Below are positions 1 through 9,939 of a stretch of 64,000 nucleotides of DNA, one piece after another. Source of the DNA: Zingiber officinale (lineage: Eukaryota; Streptophyta; Magnoliopsida; Zingiberales; Zingiberaceae); NCBI RefSeq assembly GCF_018446385.1, contig NC_056000.1, forward strand, positions 80,176,688 to 80,240,687. Reading direction: 5' to 3'. Both the position numbers and the translations under genes were made by a program. The number at the start of each line of letters is the position of its first letter. Position 1 is the stretch's first letter. The notes below the pieces were generated by a model. It ran no database searches. It saw only the letters and a list, made by a program, of their open reading frames with translations, and was not told the DNA's origin.

Positions 1-2310
1 AAATTCTGCGCGTGAAGCTGTCGGATAACCCCGGCCGCCGTGTACGGTATGGTCGCGGAAAAGCGTGCTCCAGCTTGAGATAAGAATTCAGGGGAAGTCA
101 GATAAGAAGTTCGACTACGCAGGCAACGAGCCTCTTCTCCCTCTTGATAGACTGACAAAGCGGTGGACACTCCCATCAGAGTCGTCCGAGACTGAGACAG
201 TTCCTCCCTCAAGGCCTTCAGCTCTGCTTCTTGGGCTGCCAACTTAGCTGCCTGAGCCTCCAGCTTATTGTCCTTCTCCCATATCAGGGTATCTCTGGAC
301 TGAATCTCCCGAACCTGGTGGGCGAGCTGTTGCTGATATCCCGCCTCTTGTGCAGCTCTTTCTTCACGCACAGCTCGGAGCTCATCTCTGACCTGCGTCA
401 GAGACCTTTTTTGCCGCTCAGTCTGGTTGGTTAGAGTTCGGATCTCGGCTCGCAATGCGTGGCTGGCTTGAGCAGGATCATTCAGTTGTAGCTCTAGTTC
501 AGAGACTTTGTCCTGGAGTTCTTTGCTTTCATGGTGGAGGGTGTGGAAGGATTGGTTCAGCACTAGGGATTCTGCGTGAGTCTGGACCAAGAATAACAGC
601 CCTCAGTTAAAGCAAACTCGCATCCAGAAGGAGGAGCAAGGTACTTACTTTAGCCCAAGACTTCGAGAACCTATCCATTTGAGCTAGTGGTGACAAGCTA
701 CCCATTTGACTCATGCTCTCTGCCCACAAGCTGCCAAGGCAGCCTTTCATCGCCAAGACGCTAGTAGGGACATCATGTCGTCGAGCCTGAGCTGCCTCAG
801 AGGGGATAGTGGTCATATAACAATGGCGGGCAGGTTGAGAAGGGCCGGCAGGTTGAGAAGGGCCTGCATCCGAGCCGGGAGGAGCAGGAGGCGGCTCGGG
901 AGTGGGCTCGCCTGATGCTGCGCCACGTTGCTCACCTGGGCTGTCCTCCTCCTGAGGAATGGGGGCAGAACGAGACGCAGAGGGGCTTCCCCTGTAGGGG
1001 TTGGGGGAGGCTGCCAGGGAAATAGCGCAACAATAATAAGAGGAAATGATGTTAGAGCTAGCCATGATGACGGCAGCGAGCACTGCGGTGATAGAGGAAC
1101 AGCATCGAGTCTACAAGAAGTCAGACCTGGTCTTCGGCGCCGTCTTTGAAGTTGGGGCTGATCATCAGAGCCAGAGTCGTCAGAGCAAGGTAGACCCTGG
1201 GGGGAGGCCGCGGCGTCACCACCCGCAGCGCCTCGACCAGACAAGCCTCGGCCCGCACGATGAAGAGCGGCGCGACCCCGTCTGGAGGCCCGGGGGGCCC
1301 CTCGGAAGACCCGCCTAGCTCGAGGGCTAGTCTGAGCGTGACCCCGATCCCCGCTTGGGGCGACTGGTGGAGGAGGAGCTTCATGCGCAGTGGGGTCGGA
1401 AACGGGTTGAACTGCCGCCCCAAAGGAAACGGGGCCGGGATGAGAGAGTTGCCTCCTCTCCAAGATTACTCGACCACGTCGCATTATTTCCAGATCGTCT
1501 AGGGGCAGGGGCAGAACTTCTGAGGCACGATACAAGGCCTCCGCTGTAGGCGTCGACACGGAAGGTTACCCTTACAGAGAAAACAAGCGTAAGCAGGAGA
1601 GGAGAGCTAAGCGTGGATTTACCTAATGAGCGCGGAGCCCCGGAGAAGGAGGGATTCAGCCGGAAAAAAGAAAGCATGTCTTCAGATAACAGTCTCGTCA
1701 GATCCAGGTGCCAATGCTCCATTCTTGTCGCCGCTGTAGCATAGGAGAGATCCATGTGAAACTCTTCCAACGCCGGAGGCAGAGGAAGTTCAGGTTGCCA
1801 ATGCGTAGGCCAGCCTGTCTCCTCGGGAAACCGGAGAAAAAAGAACTTTTTCCTCCAGTTGGCGCGAGGAGAAGGGAGACGGGAGAAGAAGGCAGTTTGA
1901 TTGCGAGCTTGAAAGTCAAAAAGACCATCGGCACGCCGAGCGAGAGCGAAGAAGCAGTGAAAGAGAGGAGCAGACCAAGAAACTTCGCAAACCTCACAGA
2001 GTATCACGAAGCCACATAAAATCTTTATGGAGTTGGGAGTTAACTGACCCAAGGAGATGTTGAAGTAGCGGCACACTCCAGATAGGAAAGGATGTGGAGG
2101 TAGATGAAGGCCAGACACAAATTGCTCAGTGAAGAAAGTACACGAACCCAGCGGAGGATCGAAGTAAAGGTTTGCACTAGTAGGGATAATAGGGCGGAAG
2201 CTAGCAGGGATTTCATAAGTGTACCGTAGGTCATCCCAATCTAACTCGGCGAAGGTCGAAATGCCTGGAAAATGCTCCGCCAACAGAGAGACCCAGGAAG
2301 GGGAGGCCAT
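1..2310 (-). CDS. Transposase_28-like / coiled-coil protein, downstream paralogue (partial)
   Basis: Spliced model on the complement: exons 2310-1623, 1543-1127, 1010-649 and 581 to beyond base 1, with GT-AG introns and phases 1, 1 and 0 that keep one open frame. The start is the ATG at 2310; the longer open frame upstream begins only at a TTG. Exon 1 encodes a globular region containing LPPHPFLSGVCRYF and GQLTPNSIKILCGFVILCEV, the pattern of Pfam Transposase_28 ('putative gypsy type transposon'). Exons 2-3 are rich in Pro, Ser and Arg. Exon 4, which lacks an early Met, is a heptad-rich coiled coil (LEAQAAKLAAQEAELKALR) followed by a conserved C-terminal segment ending IRQLHAQNF at the window edge. 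The gene at 3125-5644 has the same exon 1 boundary and phase, so the two are tandem duplicates. Function is unknown. The family is probably carried as antisense ORFs by Tat-type gypsy elements (inference). Confidence 0.72.
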
Positions 2311-2464
2311 GGTAGAAGATAGCGCCTTAGAAGATGGAGAGGACAACCGCAAAGGAGCGCCGAAGGGGACGGGACGGATCGTAGCAAGGTTTCGGAGTAA
2401 ATTAGTCGGCGGTGGCGACGTTTGAGTGCTTTACTGTGATGGCGAAAGAAAGAGTCAGATAATA

Positions 2465-2470
2465 CTTATA
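2465..2470 (-). promoter_or_regulatory. TATA-like box of the downstream Transposase_28-like gene
   Basis: The complement reads CTATAAGTA here, about 155 bases upstream of the ATG at 2310, a reasonable distance for a plant 5' UTR of roughly 125 bases. No other element was recognised. The remaining stretch to about 3,120 shows no coding potential I can support and is best read as the spacer between the two tandem genes. Confidence 0.4.
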
Positions 2471-3124
2471 GGTATGGTGGGTGGAGGACATTTTCGTAAG
2501 TCAACAACGGACGGTAGATGCAGGGTCTGGAGTAGACGGGGGACGCTCTGCGGTGAGCTTCGAGAAGATAACCAGGGGGCATTAAGGGAAAGACAAGGGC
2601 TCGAGATACGAAGCGCCTCCCTAGGAAATTGTGTCAAACAGGACAAAAGCGTACGGAGGGGTCACCAGAAGGCGGATAAGTCAAATCAGCGGGCTGCACG
2701 GACACGCGAGGTAACCTTTAGCCCAGGCAAGCTCATTAGAAGGGCGGCGATGGGAGGAAAGGCTACGTAGCGAAGGAAAAGTAGATAAGGGAAATCTGAT
2801 CATCGGAGCTCGGCCGAAACCAACGAACAACTTGCCGAAGAAAACAAGCTATAAGTACGCGAAGGGGACGCGACACAGTTGTAGGATCGCAGGGGAAATC
2901 GAAGACAAACAGGCCGAGGTCAGTACCATTACACAAATACCACCGAAGAAAAGCTGGTATCAACGCATCAAAAAGTAAGCAGCATAACATAGTTCTAATT
3001 ACACTACATTCGGATAAGGAGGAGACGGGTCATCAAGAGCCGACCGAGGGGGTGCCGGGTCGGCCGGCTCAGCAGGAGGAGGGGCAAGGGCATCAGAAGC
3101 TTCGGGGACGGTGACAGGAAGATC

Positions 3125-5644
3125 CTAGGGAGACACCTCTACGGGGGTTGGATCGGCCGCAGGAGGAGGAGCAGCCTGGAAGAAGAGCCCGTCATCCGCC
3201 TCGAAGGAGGGGAAGGTGTCCTGCGGCAACTCCCGGGCCAGGTGAGCAGTGTCCAAGAAAGTGGCGGGGGGCGCTGCACGCAAATAACCTTGCTCGAAGG
3301 CTTGTCTCACCCCGCCAGCAACCCCGTAACTCAGCAGCATGACCATCCAGTGCCCCAACTTCTGAAGGAAAAAGGAAGAACGGACATAGGCCAATCGGTA
3401 GGCCTTCAGCCGCCCGAGCTCTCCCGCCAGGTACTCTGCCAGGGCATTCTTGTCCTGGGCAGCCTCCGCGTGAGCTGCAGCTAGGTTACTCTGGCCCTGA
3501 GACACTGCCTCCTGGGCCCGCGAAAGCTCCGCCTGCAAAGATTGAAGCTGGGCCTGGCAAGCTTCCCACTGAGCTCGCAGGGTGGTTTCCCGACCCACAG
3601 CAACACTGGCCACGGCTTGGGCCTCAGCCAGCCCCATCTGTAAGAGCTCCCGACCCTGCTTCAGCAGAGCCAATTCCCGGGATTGAGCAATCAGCTCTGC
3701 CTCTCGGTCTTTCAGTTCAAAGGTCGCCGCTTGACGGCGTTCCACTTCAGAGGCCAGAGAGGACTCACTCGCCTTTAAGGCCGCCTCCAATGCCCGCAGC
3801 TTGTCGAATGCAGCGTGAGAAAGGGCCTGGGTGGAGGCCGCTGATTCCCCAGCGGCACGCAGATACGAGTCCAGGCCTCCCAGGGAGGGCTCAGAAGGAG
3901 CTGTGGAAGATGAAGGGGGCTCCAGTTCCCGGAGACGTGCCTTGAGTGCCGCATTCTCCCGCTCTAGCTCGGCCGCTCGCTGAACTACGCTCAGACTCGC
4001 CGAGCAGGTCTGCAAGTGCCCATAGGAAGGGAAATGAGGTTATGGAAACACACGCATGCCCAGAAGAAGGAAAAAAGGAAAGAAGAGACTCACCGCGACC
4101 AGAGAACAAGCAATCTGGTCGAACTCTTCCAGAGGGCAGTCGCTTTCCCAGAACTGCCGATTAGCCGATTGCCAGGAGTTGGCCAAGGCCCCGTGGAAGT
4201 CGACCCTGCCGAAAAAGGAGATGGGTTGGCAGCCGGCACGTTGGCCGGGTCAGTCTCCGAAGGAAGCCTCCAGAAGGCCCTAAAGGCCCAGTCCGAGGAG
4301 GGCGGTTCCGAAATAGGCACGGCCGAGCTCATTGGTATCAGAGGGGAGGAGGCTGGAGAAGTCAACGAACCCAGGGGTTGGCCACCAGAAGGCGAAGGCG
4401 GGGCAGGTAGCACGCTCTGGAGTGGCGCCGGAGTGAGTCGGTCTGATGGCGGGCCTGCCACCTCCAAGTCATAGGCCTCCTCCTGGCCCAAGCTAGTCTC
4501 CTGGGCCGAGCTCGTGCCCGAAGACTTGGAGGGGGAAGAGAGAACCACCACGCGTTGGCGCTGCGAAGGTGGAGGAGAAGCGGCGGTGACCGGGGCCGTC
4601 CGTTTGCTCTGGCGCGTCACACGCAGCCGCATAGTAGGACGGAGAGGAGGAGCCTGTCTAGCGGGCGAGGAAGCAGTTGCAGGTTGATCGGAGGTGTGGG
4701 ACAATGCTGGGTCTACAGAGCTGGGAGCAGGTAGCACTGCGAGCGGCGGGGCAATCACAACATCAGAGGTCGGGGGCGCTGGAAGTTGAGGATCGAAGGC
4801 AGCAGCTGGATCAGAAGGCAGGCATGGCGTCAGCTCCTTATGCAGAGCTTCCAGGACAGCAACTGCAGGCGTCTCTTGACAGGCGAAGGAACGGAGGATA
4901 GCAGCCGCTATAAGAATAAAAAAGAAAAGGCACCTCAGTTAGCGAAGAGCGGCGCGCAAGAATAAACGACTTACCAAAGGGAGCTCCGATTTCTGTGGGG
5001 ACAGGACTAAGACCGAAGGTGTATAAAATGCCTTCCAACATTAACACAGACAAGCGAACAAGAACGCCGGTCAACTTGTCCGCAGCTGCGAAGCAGGCAG
5101 ATTCATGAACATGTTGGGGAAAATCTGAAGCCGGGATGGGTCGCCACTGAGAAGACCCGGCTGAGGGGGCGGGGGGTTTAAGAAAGAAAAAGCGGGACCT
5201 CCAACCTTTATTGGAAGAAGGTAGGCCGTCAAAGAACTTATAACCCGGCTTGGCCTGAACGTTGAATATCCCCGCCTCGGCTCGCCAGAAAGAATAGAAT
5301 TGCTGGAATAGGTGAGGCGTCAAGGGAATTCGATAGATACGGCATAAGATGATGGTTCCACAGATAGCTCGAAATACATTGGGAGCAAACTGGGAGATGC
5401 CGATGCCGCAATACTGGCACAAGTCAGAAATAAAGGGGTGCAAAGGAAAGCGGAGACCGCCTACAATCTGATCTCTAAAGACAGTGATAAAGCCTTCGGG
5501 AGGAGACGAAGGATGTTCATTGGGTGCCGGAAGACGAAGTTCATATGAGGAGTCCAATCGCAGAAGGGATTGTAAGGCCGACAGGTCCCGGTGATCCAAA
5601 TCTGAAAGATAGCATGAATACCAGGGGAGGTCCTTACCATCCAT
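3125..5644 (-). CDS. Transposase_28-like / coiled-coil protein, upstream paralogue (frame break)
   Basis: Complement exons: 5644-4975 (ends phase 1 at GTAAGT), 4907-4094 (acceptor TTATAG, donor GTGAGT) and 4009-3125 (acceptor TTGCAG, stop TAG). The start is the ATG at 5644; the open frame upstream of it starts only with TTG. Exon 1 carries the Transposase_28-like region (LRFPLHPFISDLCQYCGIG, FRAICGTIILCRIYRI). The middle exon is a long Pro/Ser/Ala linker. The last exon is a coiled coil (AAELERENAALKARLRELE) followed by a conserved aromatic C-terminal block (LGHWMVMLLSYGVAGG) and an acidic tail. The middle exon opens in one frame but ends in another (SANRQFWESDCPLEEFD), so the frame changes between about 4,190 and 4,250. 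No plausible intron donor is present there, which makes a one-base lesion more likely than splicing. Exon 1 lengths (670 and 688) and phases match the neighbouring paralogue. Biochemical role unknown. Confidence 0.68.
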
Positions 5645-5830
5645 AGTCGTGAGGAAGAAGCAAGCAAGAAGGTTGGAGGCGAGAAGGATCACAGGCCAGG
5701 AGCGAACAGGAGGGTAGAGGGGTCGCGAGCTCAGGCAGGAAGATGGCAAGTCGCACTAACCAGGACGAGCACGGAGGAGGAGAGGAGGAGAACGAAGCGT
5801 TGGAAAGAAAGCGACAGATTGGCTTTAGGG

Positions 5831-5836
5831 TTTATA
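5831..5836 (-). promoter_or_regulatory. TATA box of the upstream Transposase_28-like gene
   Basis: The complement reads GGGCTTTATAAACCC, a clear plant TATA box, about 190 bases before the ATG at 5644. It supports independent minus-strand transcription of this gene rather than read-through. Confidence 0.55.
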
Positions 5837-5844
5837 AAGCCCAT

Positions 5845-6519
5845 TCATGCCTAGGAAACATTGAGAATCGGGCCGAGTATCTTTTTGGGTAACCCGCCCC
5901 GCGCCGTCTGAAGGGAAGTAAGCACGGAGGCGTGTGAAAAAGGTATGGAAAATGACGTCAGGAAGCGTGGACCATAAATGCGACGGACAGGTGTCAGCGT
6001 TAGAATAAACTTATTAAAGATAGGTGCGGCGGGGTAATCATGACAAGGTGCGGCTCTAAGAAAGAGGCATCCATCGGTGAGGTCAAGCGGGAGATTTTAC
6101 AGAGCTACAAAGGCCAGGCAATTCAATAGGGGTTGCGCAAGGGACAAGGCTGATCAGCGGAGGTCAGGAAGGCGCGGGTAGGCAGTCAGGGGAACTGCTT
6201 ACTCAGAGTAGCTAGGCAAGCATCTTGATGGAGACCTCCCCCGAGCCGGTTCGTTAACTACACCAGCATGCGAGGGCACACGAGGCTCCCACAAGCTAGA
6301 AAGAGCGTGGCAAGCCAAAGGCCGAATAAGGTTCATGTTCCCTCTCTCCCGCCCACATCCTGTACTATGCATAATATGCTTGCAGGAAGACGAGGGATGC
6401 GGCCGAGCAAGCGCAAAACTGGCGAATAGCACCCAGCCCGGCAGAAGTAATGAAGGCGGTTCAGATGAGGCAGATGGAGGCCGAAGAGAGCATCACATCT
6501 GTGCTACTATTGAGGAGGG
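5845..6519. other. Non-coding stretch upstream of the gene pair
   Basis: No frame here shows a recognisable protein and no tandem structure is obvious. It is mixed-composition sequence between the minus-strand promoter and the start of the tandem repeats, consistent with internal untranslated sequence of a large retroelement. Confidence 0.4.
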
Positions 6520-6621
6520 TCCGGCAGGTCTCGGACCAGCGCCATCGCCGCCGGTCTCGGACCGGAGTACCATTACTGGTCCCGGACCAGCGCCATCGCC
6601 ACCGATCTCGGACCGGAGTAT
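6520..6621. repeat. Two-copy GC-rich direct repeat
   Basis: Two copies of a unit of about 50 bases share GGACCAGCGCCATCGCC followed by a variant of TCTCGGACCGGAGTA. The pair lies immediately before the 132-bp tandem array and may mark its boundary. Confidence 0.6.
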
Positions 6622-7735
6622 CCAGACTCTCGCCTCAGTGCGAGTTATAAGTGAGCTCTGCTCTCACGCCCAACGACTTTTCAGGTCGGCTCCCATGCGA
6701 GAAATAAAAGTGAGCCCTGCGCTCACGCCCAACGACCTTTTAGGTCAGTAGCCCCAGACTCTCGCCTCAGTGCGAGTTATAAGTGAGCTCTGCTCTCACG
6801 CCCAACGACCTTTCAGGTCGGCTCCCATGCGAGAATTAAAAGTGAGCCCTGCGCTCACGCCCAACGACCTTTTAGGTCGGTAGCCCCAGACTCTCGCCTC
6901 AGTGCGAGTTATAAGTGAGCTCTGCTCTCACGCCCAACGACCTTTCAGGTCGGCTCCCATGCGAGAATTAAAAGTGAGCCCTGTGCTCACGCCCAACGAC
7001 CTTTTAGGTCGGTAGTCCTAGACTCTCGCCTCGGCGAAGTTATAAGTGAGCTTGCTCTCACGCCCAACGACCTCGTGTCGGCTCCCATGCGAGAATTAAA
7101 AGTGAGCCCCGCTCACGCCCAACGACCTTTTGGTCGGTAGCCCAGACTCTCTCACCTCGGCGAGTTATAAGTGAGCTCGCTCACGCCCAACGACCTTCGT
7201 CGGCTCCCATCGAGAATTAAAAGTGAGCCCTGTGCGCCCAACGACCTTTAGGTCGGTAGCCCCACTCGCCTCAAGGCGAGTTATAAGTGAGCTCGCTCAC
7301 GCCCAACGACCTTCGTGTCGGCTCCCATGCGAATTAAAAGTGAGCCTCACACACGCCCAACGACCTTTAGGTCGGAGCCCTGCACTCGCCTCAGTGCGAG
7401 TTATAAGTGAGCTCTGCTCTCACGCCCAACGACCTTTCAGGTCGGCTCCCATGCGAGAATTAAAAGTGAGCCCTGCGCTCACGCCCAACGACCTTTTAGG
7501 TCGGTAGCCCCAGACTCTCGCCTCAGTGCGAGTTATAAGTGAGCTCTGCTCTCACGCCCAACGACCTTTCAGGTCGGCTCCCATGCGAGAATTAAAAGTG
7601 AGCCCTGTGCTCACGCCCAACGACCTTTTAGGTCGGTAGCCCCAGACTCTCGCCTCAGTGCGAGTTATAAGTGAGCTCTGCTCTCACGCCCAACGACCTT
7701 TCAGGTCGGCTCCCATGCGAGAATTAAAAGTCAAC
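6622..7735. repeat. Tandem array, about 132-bp unit built from two diverged half-units
   Basis: The motif CCAGACTCTCGCCTC starts at 6622, 6754 and 6886 (period 132), then recurs at slightly shorter spacing to about 7640, giving eight to nine units. Each unit contains CGCCCAACGACCTTT twice, followed by YAGGTCGG, so it is a dimer of two related half-units (about 59 and 73 bases). Outer units are nearly identical to one another, while those from about 7,030 to 7,380 are shortened and carry many small deletions. No ORF explains the array. Long tandem arrays near the 3' end are typical of Tat/Ogre-type gypsy elements. Confidence 0.88.
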
Positions 7736-8210
7736 CCCCCTGCGAAAATCATAAGCGAGCTCGGTGCCCACACCTGACTGCCTTTCTGAGGGATTCGCCT
7801 CGCATTGAGCGGAGCATTTCCAATAATCAGGTCAGCTACATCTGGCTTTATTTTACGTAAATTACAAATATGCAGCAAATACGCAGGGCAAAGGATGCGA
7901 GTGGCCATCTACCCTACTCCTACAGCGTCAATATTAACTACAAAATCAGGTTTTGCACGTCCACTACAGTTTTTAAGCTTTATATCAGTTTTATTATCCA
8001 AAATTCATACATGAAAAGGAATCATGAATCGATTCTGGGCTCTTACATACGGGCCAGTTTCTAAAAAATGCTTGCTAGATGAAAATTGAGCAGGAAAGAC
8101 TATGCCAAAAAGGGACGGATATGTGAGCACAGCAGCACAGTTCAATGAGAAGGTGATACAGCCAAGGCCACAAGCGGGAACGCCTTGTGACAAAGGAGCC
8201 ACTGAGACAA
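7736..8210. other. Non-coding spacer
   Basis: AT-richer sequence after the tandem array in which I see no gene or repeat. It runs up to the stop codon of the minus-strand coiled-coil ORF. Confidence 0.4.
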
Positions 8211-8675
8211 CTATTCCCCAGGCCAGCTTTGACTCGTGGAAGGGATTGGCCATGGAGAATGAGCACTTCCGCGTGAAGACCTGTCGGGAGACTCAGGGAC
8301 ATCCAAAGCCCGAGCCAGCTCCGCATGTAAGGAGTCAATGACTGCTTGTTGCTGGGCGATCGTGTCTTGTTTGACATCAAGGCACGTGCGGAGAAGGGAT
8401 AACTCCGCCTCGTGCTCTCGCTTCAAGCGTTCTTGGAGGCTAAGTTGGCGCTGCAGGCTAGCCTGGCATTCCTCTTTCCTCACCTTCTCCGCATGCACAC
8501 AATGCTTTGCGACACGATACTGGGCTTCCATGGAGTGCAGGGCAGCTGTCTGGCGAGCGCATTCCTGGGACACGCGCTCGAGTTCACGTTCTCTCGCGAC
8601 GAGCAGCGAGGTGAGTTGATTTATCAGCGTTTGGGAGGGCGGCTGATCAACTTCGTCGGAGGAAGGAGAATGCAT
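8211..8675 (-). CDS. Short coiled-coil protein, hypothetical
   Basis: Uninterrupted minus-strand frame of about 154 codons from the ATG at 8675; an in-frame ATG at 8702 gives nine more residues. Residues from about 15 to 115 are a predicted coiled coil rich in Glu, Gln, Arg and Leu (ARERELERVSQECARQ, LSLQERLKREHEAELSLL), followed by a Pro/Ser-rich tail. A TATA box lies about 100 bases upstream on the same strand. In composition and strand it resembles the coiled-coil exons of the two Transposase_28-like genes, and may be a truncated relative that has lost the N-terminal region. I recognise no catalytic motif. It could also be one exon of a longer, decayed gene. Confidence 0.45.
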   Translation of the reverse strand: MHSPSSDEVDQPPSQTLINQLTSLLVARERELERVSQECARQTAALHSMEAQYRVAKHCVHAEKVRKEECQASLQRQLSLQERLKREHEAELSLLRTCLDVKQDTIAQQQAVIDSLHAELARALDVPESPDRSSRGSAHSPWPIPSTSQSWPGE

Positions 8676-8770
8676 CGCGGAGGGAGGAAGTTGGCAGAAC
8701 ACGGGTTGGCAAGAGAAAATAGGAAAGCAGAAATGAAGAAGGATGGAGTGAAGAAGTGATCGTGAGGCTC

Positions 8771-8776
8771 TTTATA
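8771..8776 (-). promoter_or_regulatory. TATA box of the short coiled-coil ORF
   Basis: The complement reads CTCTATAAAGAGC here, a good TATA box about 96 bases upstream of the ATG at 8675. Confidence 0.5.
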
Positions 8777-8925
8777 GAGGAGGCGGGTGGCCAAGTCAAA
8801 GCAAATACGTGGGAACGGTGCCCCAAGCGACTGGCGACGCAATAAAGGAGGCATGGTATCCCAGGTGACGCAACACAAAGGTTGATGTGAGAGCCCAGGC
8901 AACGTGATGCAAGAGATATGTGCGC

Positions 8926-9012
8926 AGAGATATGCTGAGATCACAAGGATATGCTGAGGCAGAATCACAGAGATATGCTGAGGTCCAGAGATATGCTGAG
9001 GTCACAGAGATG
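8926..9012. repeat. Short tandem repeat (AGAGATATGCTGAGGT-type)
   Basis: Four imperfect copies of a unit of about 19-25 bases with core GATATGCTGAG, ending at a diverged GAGATGGGCGGAG copy. It lies upstream of the coiled-coil ORF promoter. Confidence 0.7.
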
Positions 9013-9117
9013 GGCGGAGGTCTAGTCAGTCAGACTGTCGTCCTCCTTCGACTAGACTTGTGGGGGAGGCTTGTGATACGGTTGGCGATGGAGGGGCCCA
9101 AGAGGAAAGGATTAGAA

Positions 9118-9222
9118 AAGTCAAGGCCATATGGCGGTCAAAAGTCAAGAGGATGTGGCAGTCAATAGTCAAGGCAACTTGGCGGTCGAATAGTCAAGCT
9201 GACGGGGCAGTCAGAGTTGAGC
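9118..9222. repeat. Short tandem repeat (GTCAAG...TGGCGGTCA-type)
   Basis: About four degenerate copies of a unit near 24-28 bases combining AGTCAAG with TGGCGGTC or a variant. Non-coding. It belongs to the succession of different tandem repeats between 6.5 and 10 kb. Confidence 0.55.
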
Positions 9223-9369
9223 ATAGGGGGTAGCCAAGGGCCAGGCAGACTTGTTCATCGAAGGGGCAGAGCTGTAGGAGAACGAAGAGAGACGACAGGG
9301 GGAACACCAGACACAGGTCGGGATCGGCAGAGCTGTATAGAGGCAGCTCGGTCTGCAGGTCCACCATTC

Positions 9370-9939
9370 GAAAGCCCGGGAGTGTAAGTCACAAATCACA
9401 GGTCGGACGCGGCAGAGCTGTGTAGAGACGGTTTGGTCGGCAGGTCTGCGAGTCGAAGGATCGGAAGTGCAAGTTACGAATGATCTACAGACCTGCGGTA
9501 GAGGGCCAGGAAATACAAAGCACAGAGGTAGGTCGGAAGCGGCAGAACCGGGCAGAGGCAGGTCGAGATCGGCAGAGAGCTCGATCTACAGACCTGCGGT
9601 AGAGGGCCAGGAAATACAAAGCACAGAGGTAGGTCGGGATCGGCAGAGCTGAGCAGAGAGCTGAGCAGAAGCAGTTCGATCTACAGACCTGCGGTAGAGG
9701 GCCAGGAAATACAAAGCACAGAGGTAGGTCGGAAGCGGAAGAACCGGGCAGAGGCAGGTCGAGATCGGCAGAGCTGAGCAGAAGCAGCTCGATCTACAGA
9801 CCTGCGGTAGAGGGCCAGGAAATACAAAGCACAGAGGTAGGTCGGGATCGGCAGAGCTGAGCAGAGAGCTGAGCAGAAGCAGTTCGATCTACAGACCTGC
9901 GGTAGAGGGCCAGGAAATACAAAGCACAGAGGTAGGTCG
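9370..9939. repeat. Tandem array of about 95-113-bp units, left part
   Basis: The block GATCTACAGACCTGCGGTAG recurs at 9482, 9583, 9678, 9791 and 9896, each followed by GAGGGCCAGGAAATACAAAG and a GGTCGG-GATCGGCAGAG segment. Variable numbers of GAGCAGA triplet-like pieces account for the variable spacing. The last unit stops at 9939, where a Copia element is inserted, and resumes at 19,300. Confidence 0.88.
9935..9939. repeat. Target site duplication GGTCG (left)
   Basis: GGTCG directly precedes the TGTTGG terminus at 9940 and is repeated at 19300-19304 directly after the CCAACA terminus, defining the insertion. Confidence 0.9.

Noticed and set aside
4190..4235. A small intron (about 40 bases) to explain the frame change in the upstream paralogue
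   Set aside because: Shorter than plant introns normally are, and the only candidate donor (AACGTGCC) is weak; a one-base lesion is simpler.
6622..7735. Regularly spaced repeats that could be mistaken for a CRISPR array
   Set aside because: Units are contiguous with no unique spacers, the period is 132 bases, and the genome is clearly a plant nucleus.
8005..8380. Minus-strand open frames overlapping the 3' part of the coiled-coil ORF
   Set aside because: They lie in other frames, lack coherent composition and overlap the better-supported ORF at 8211-8675.
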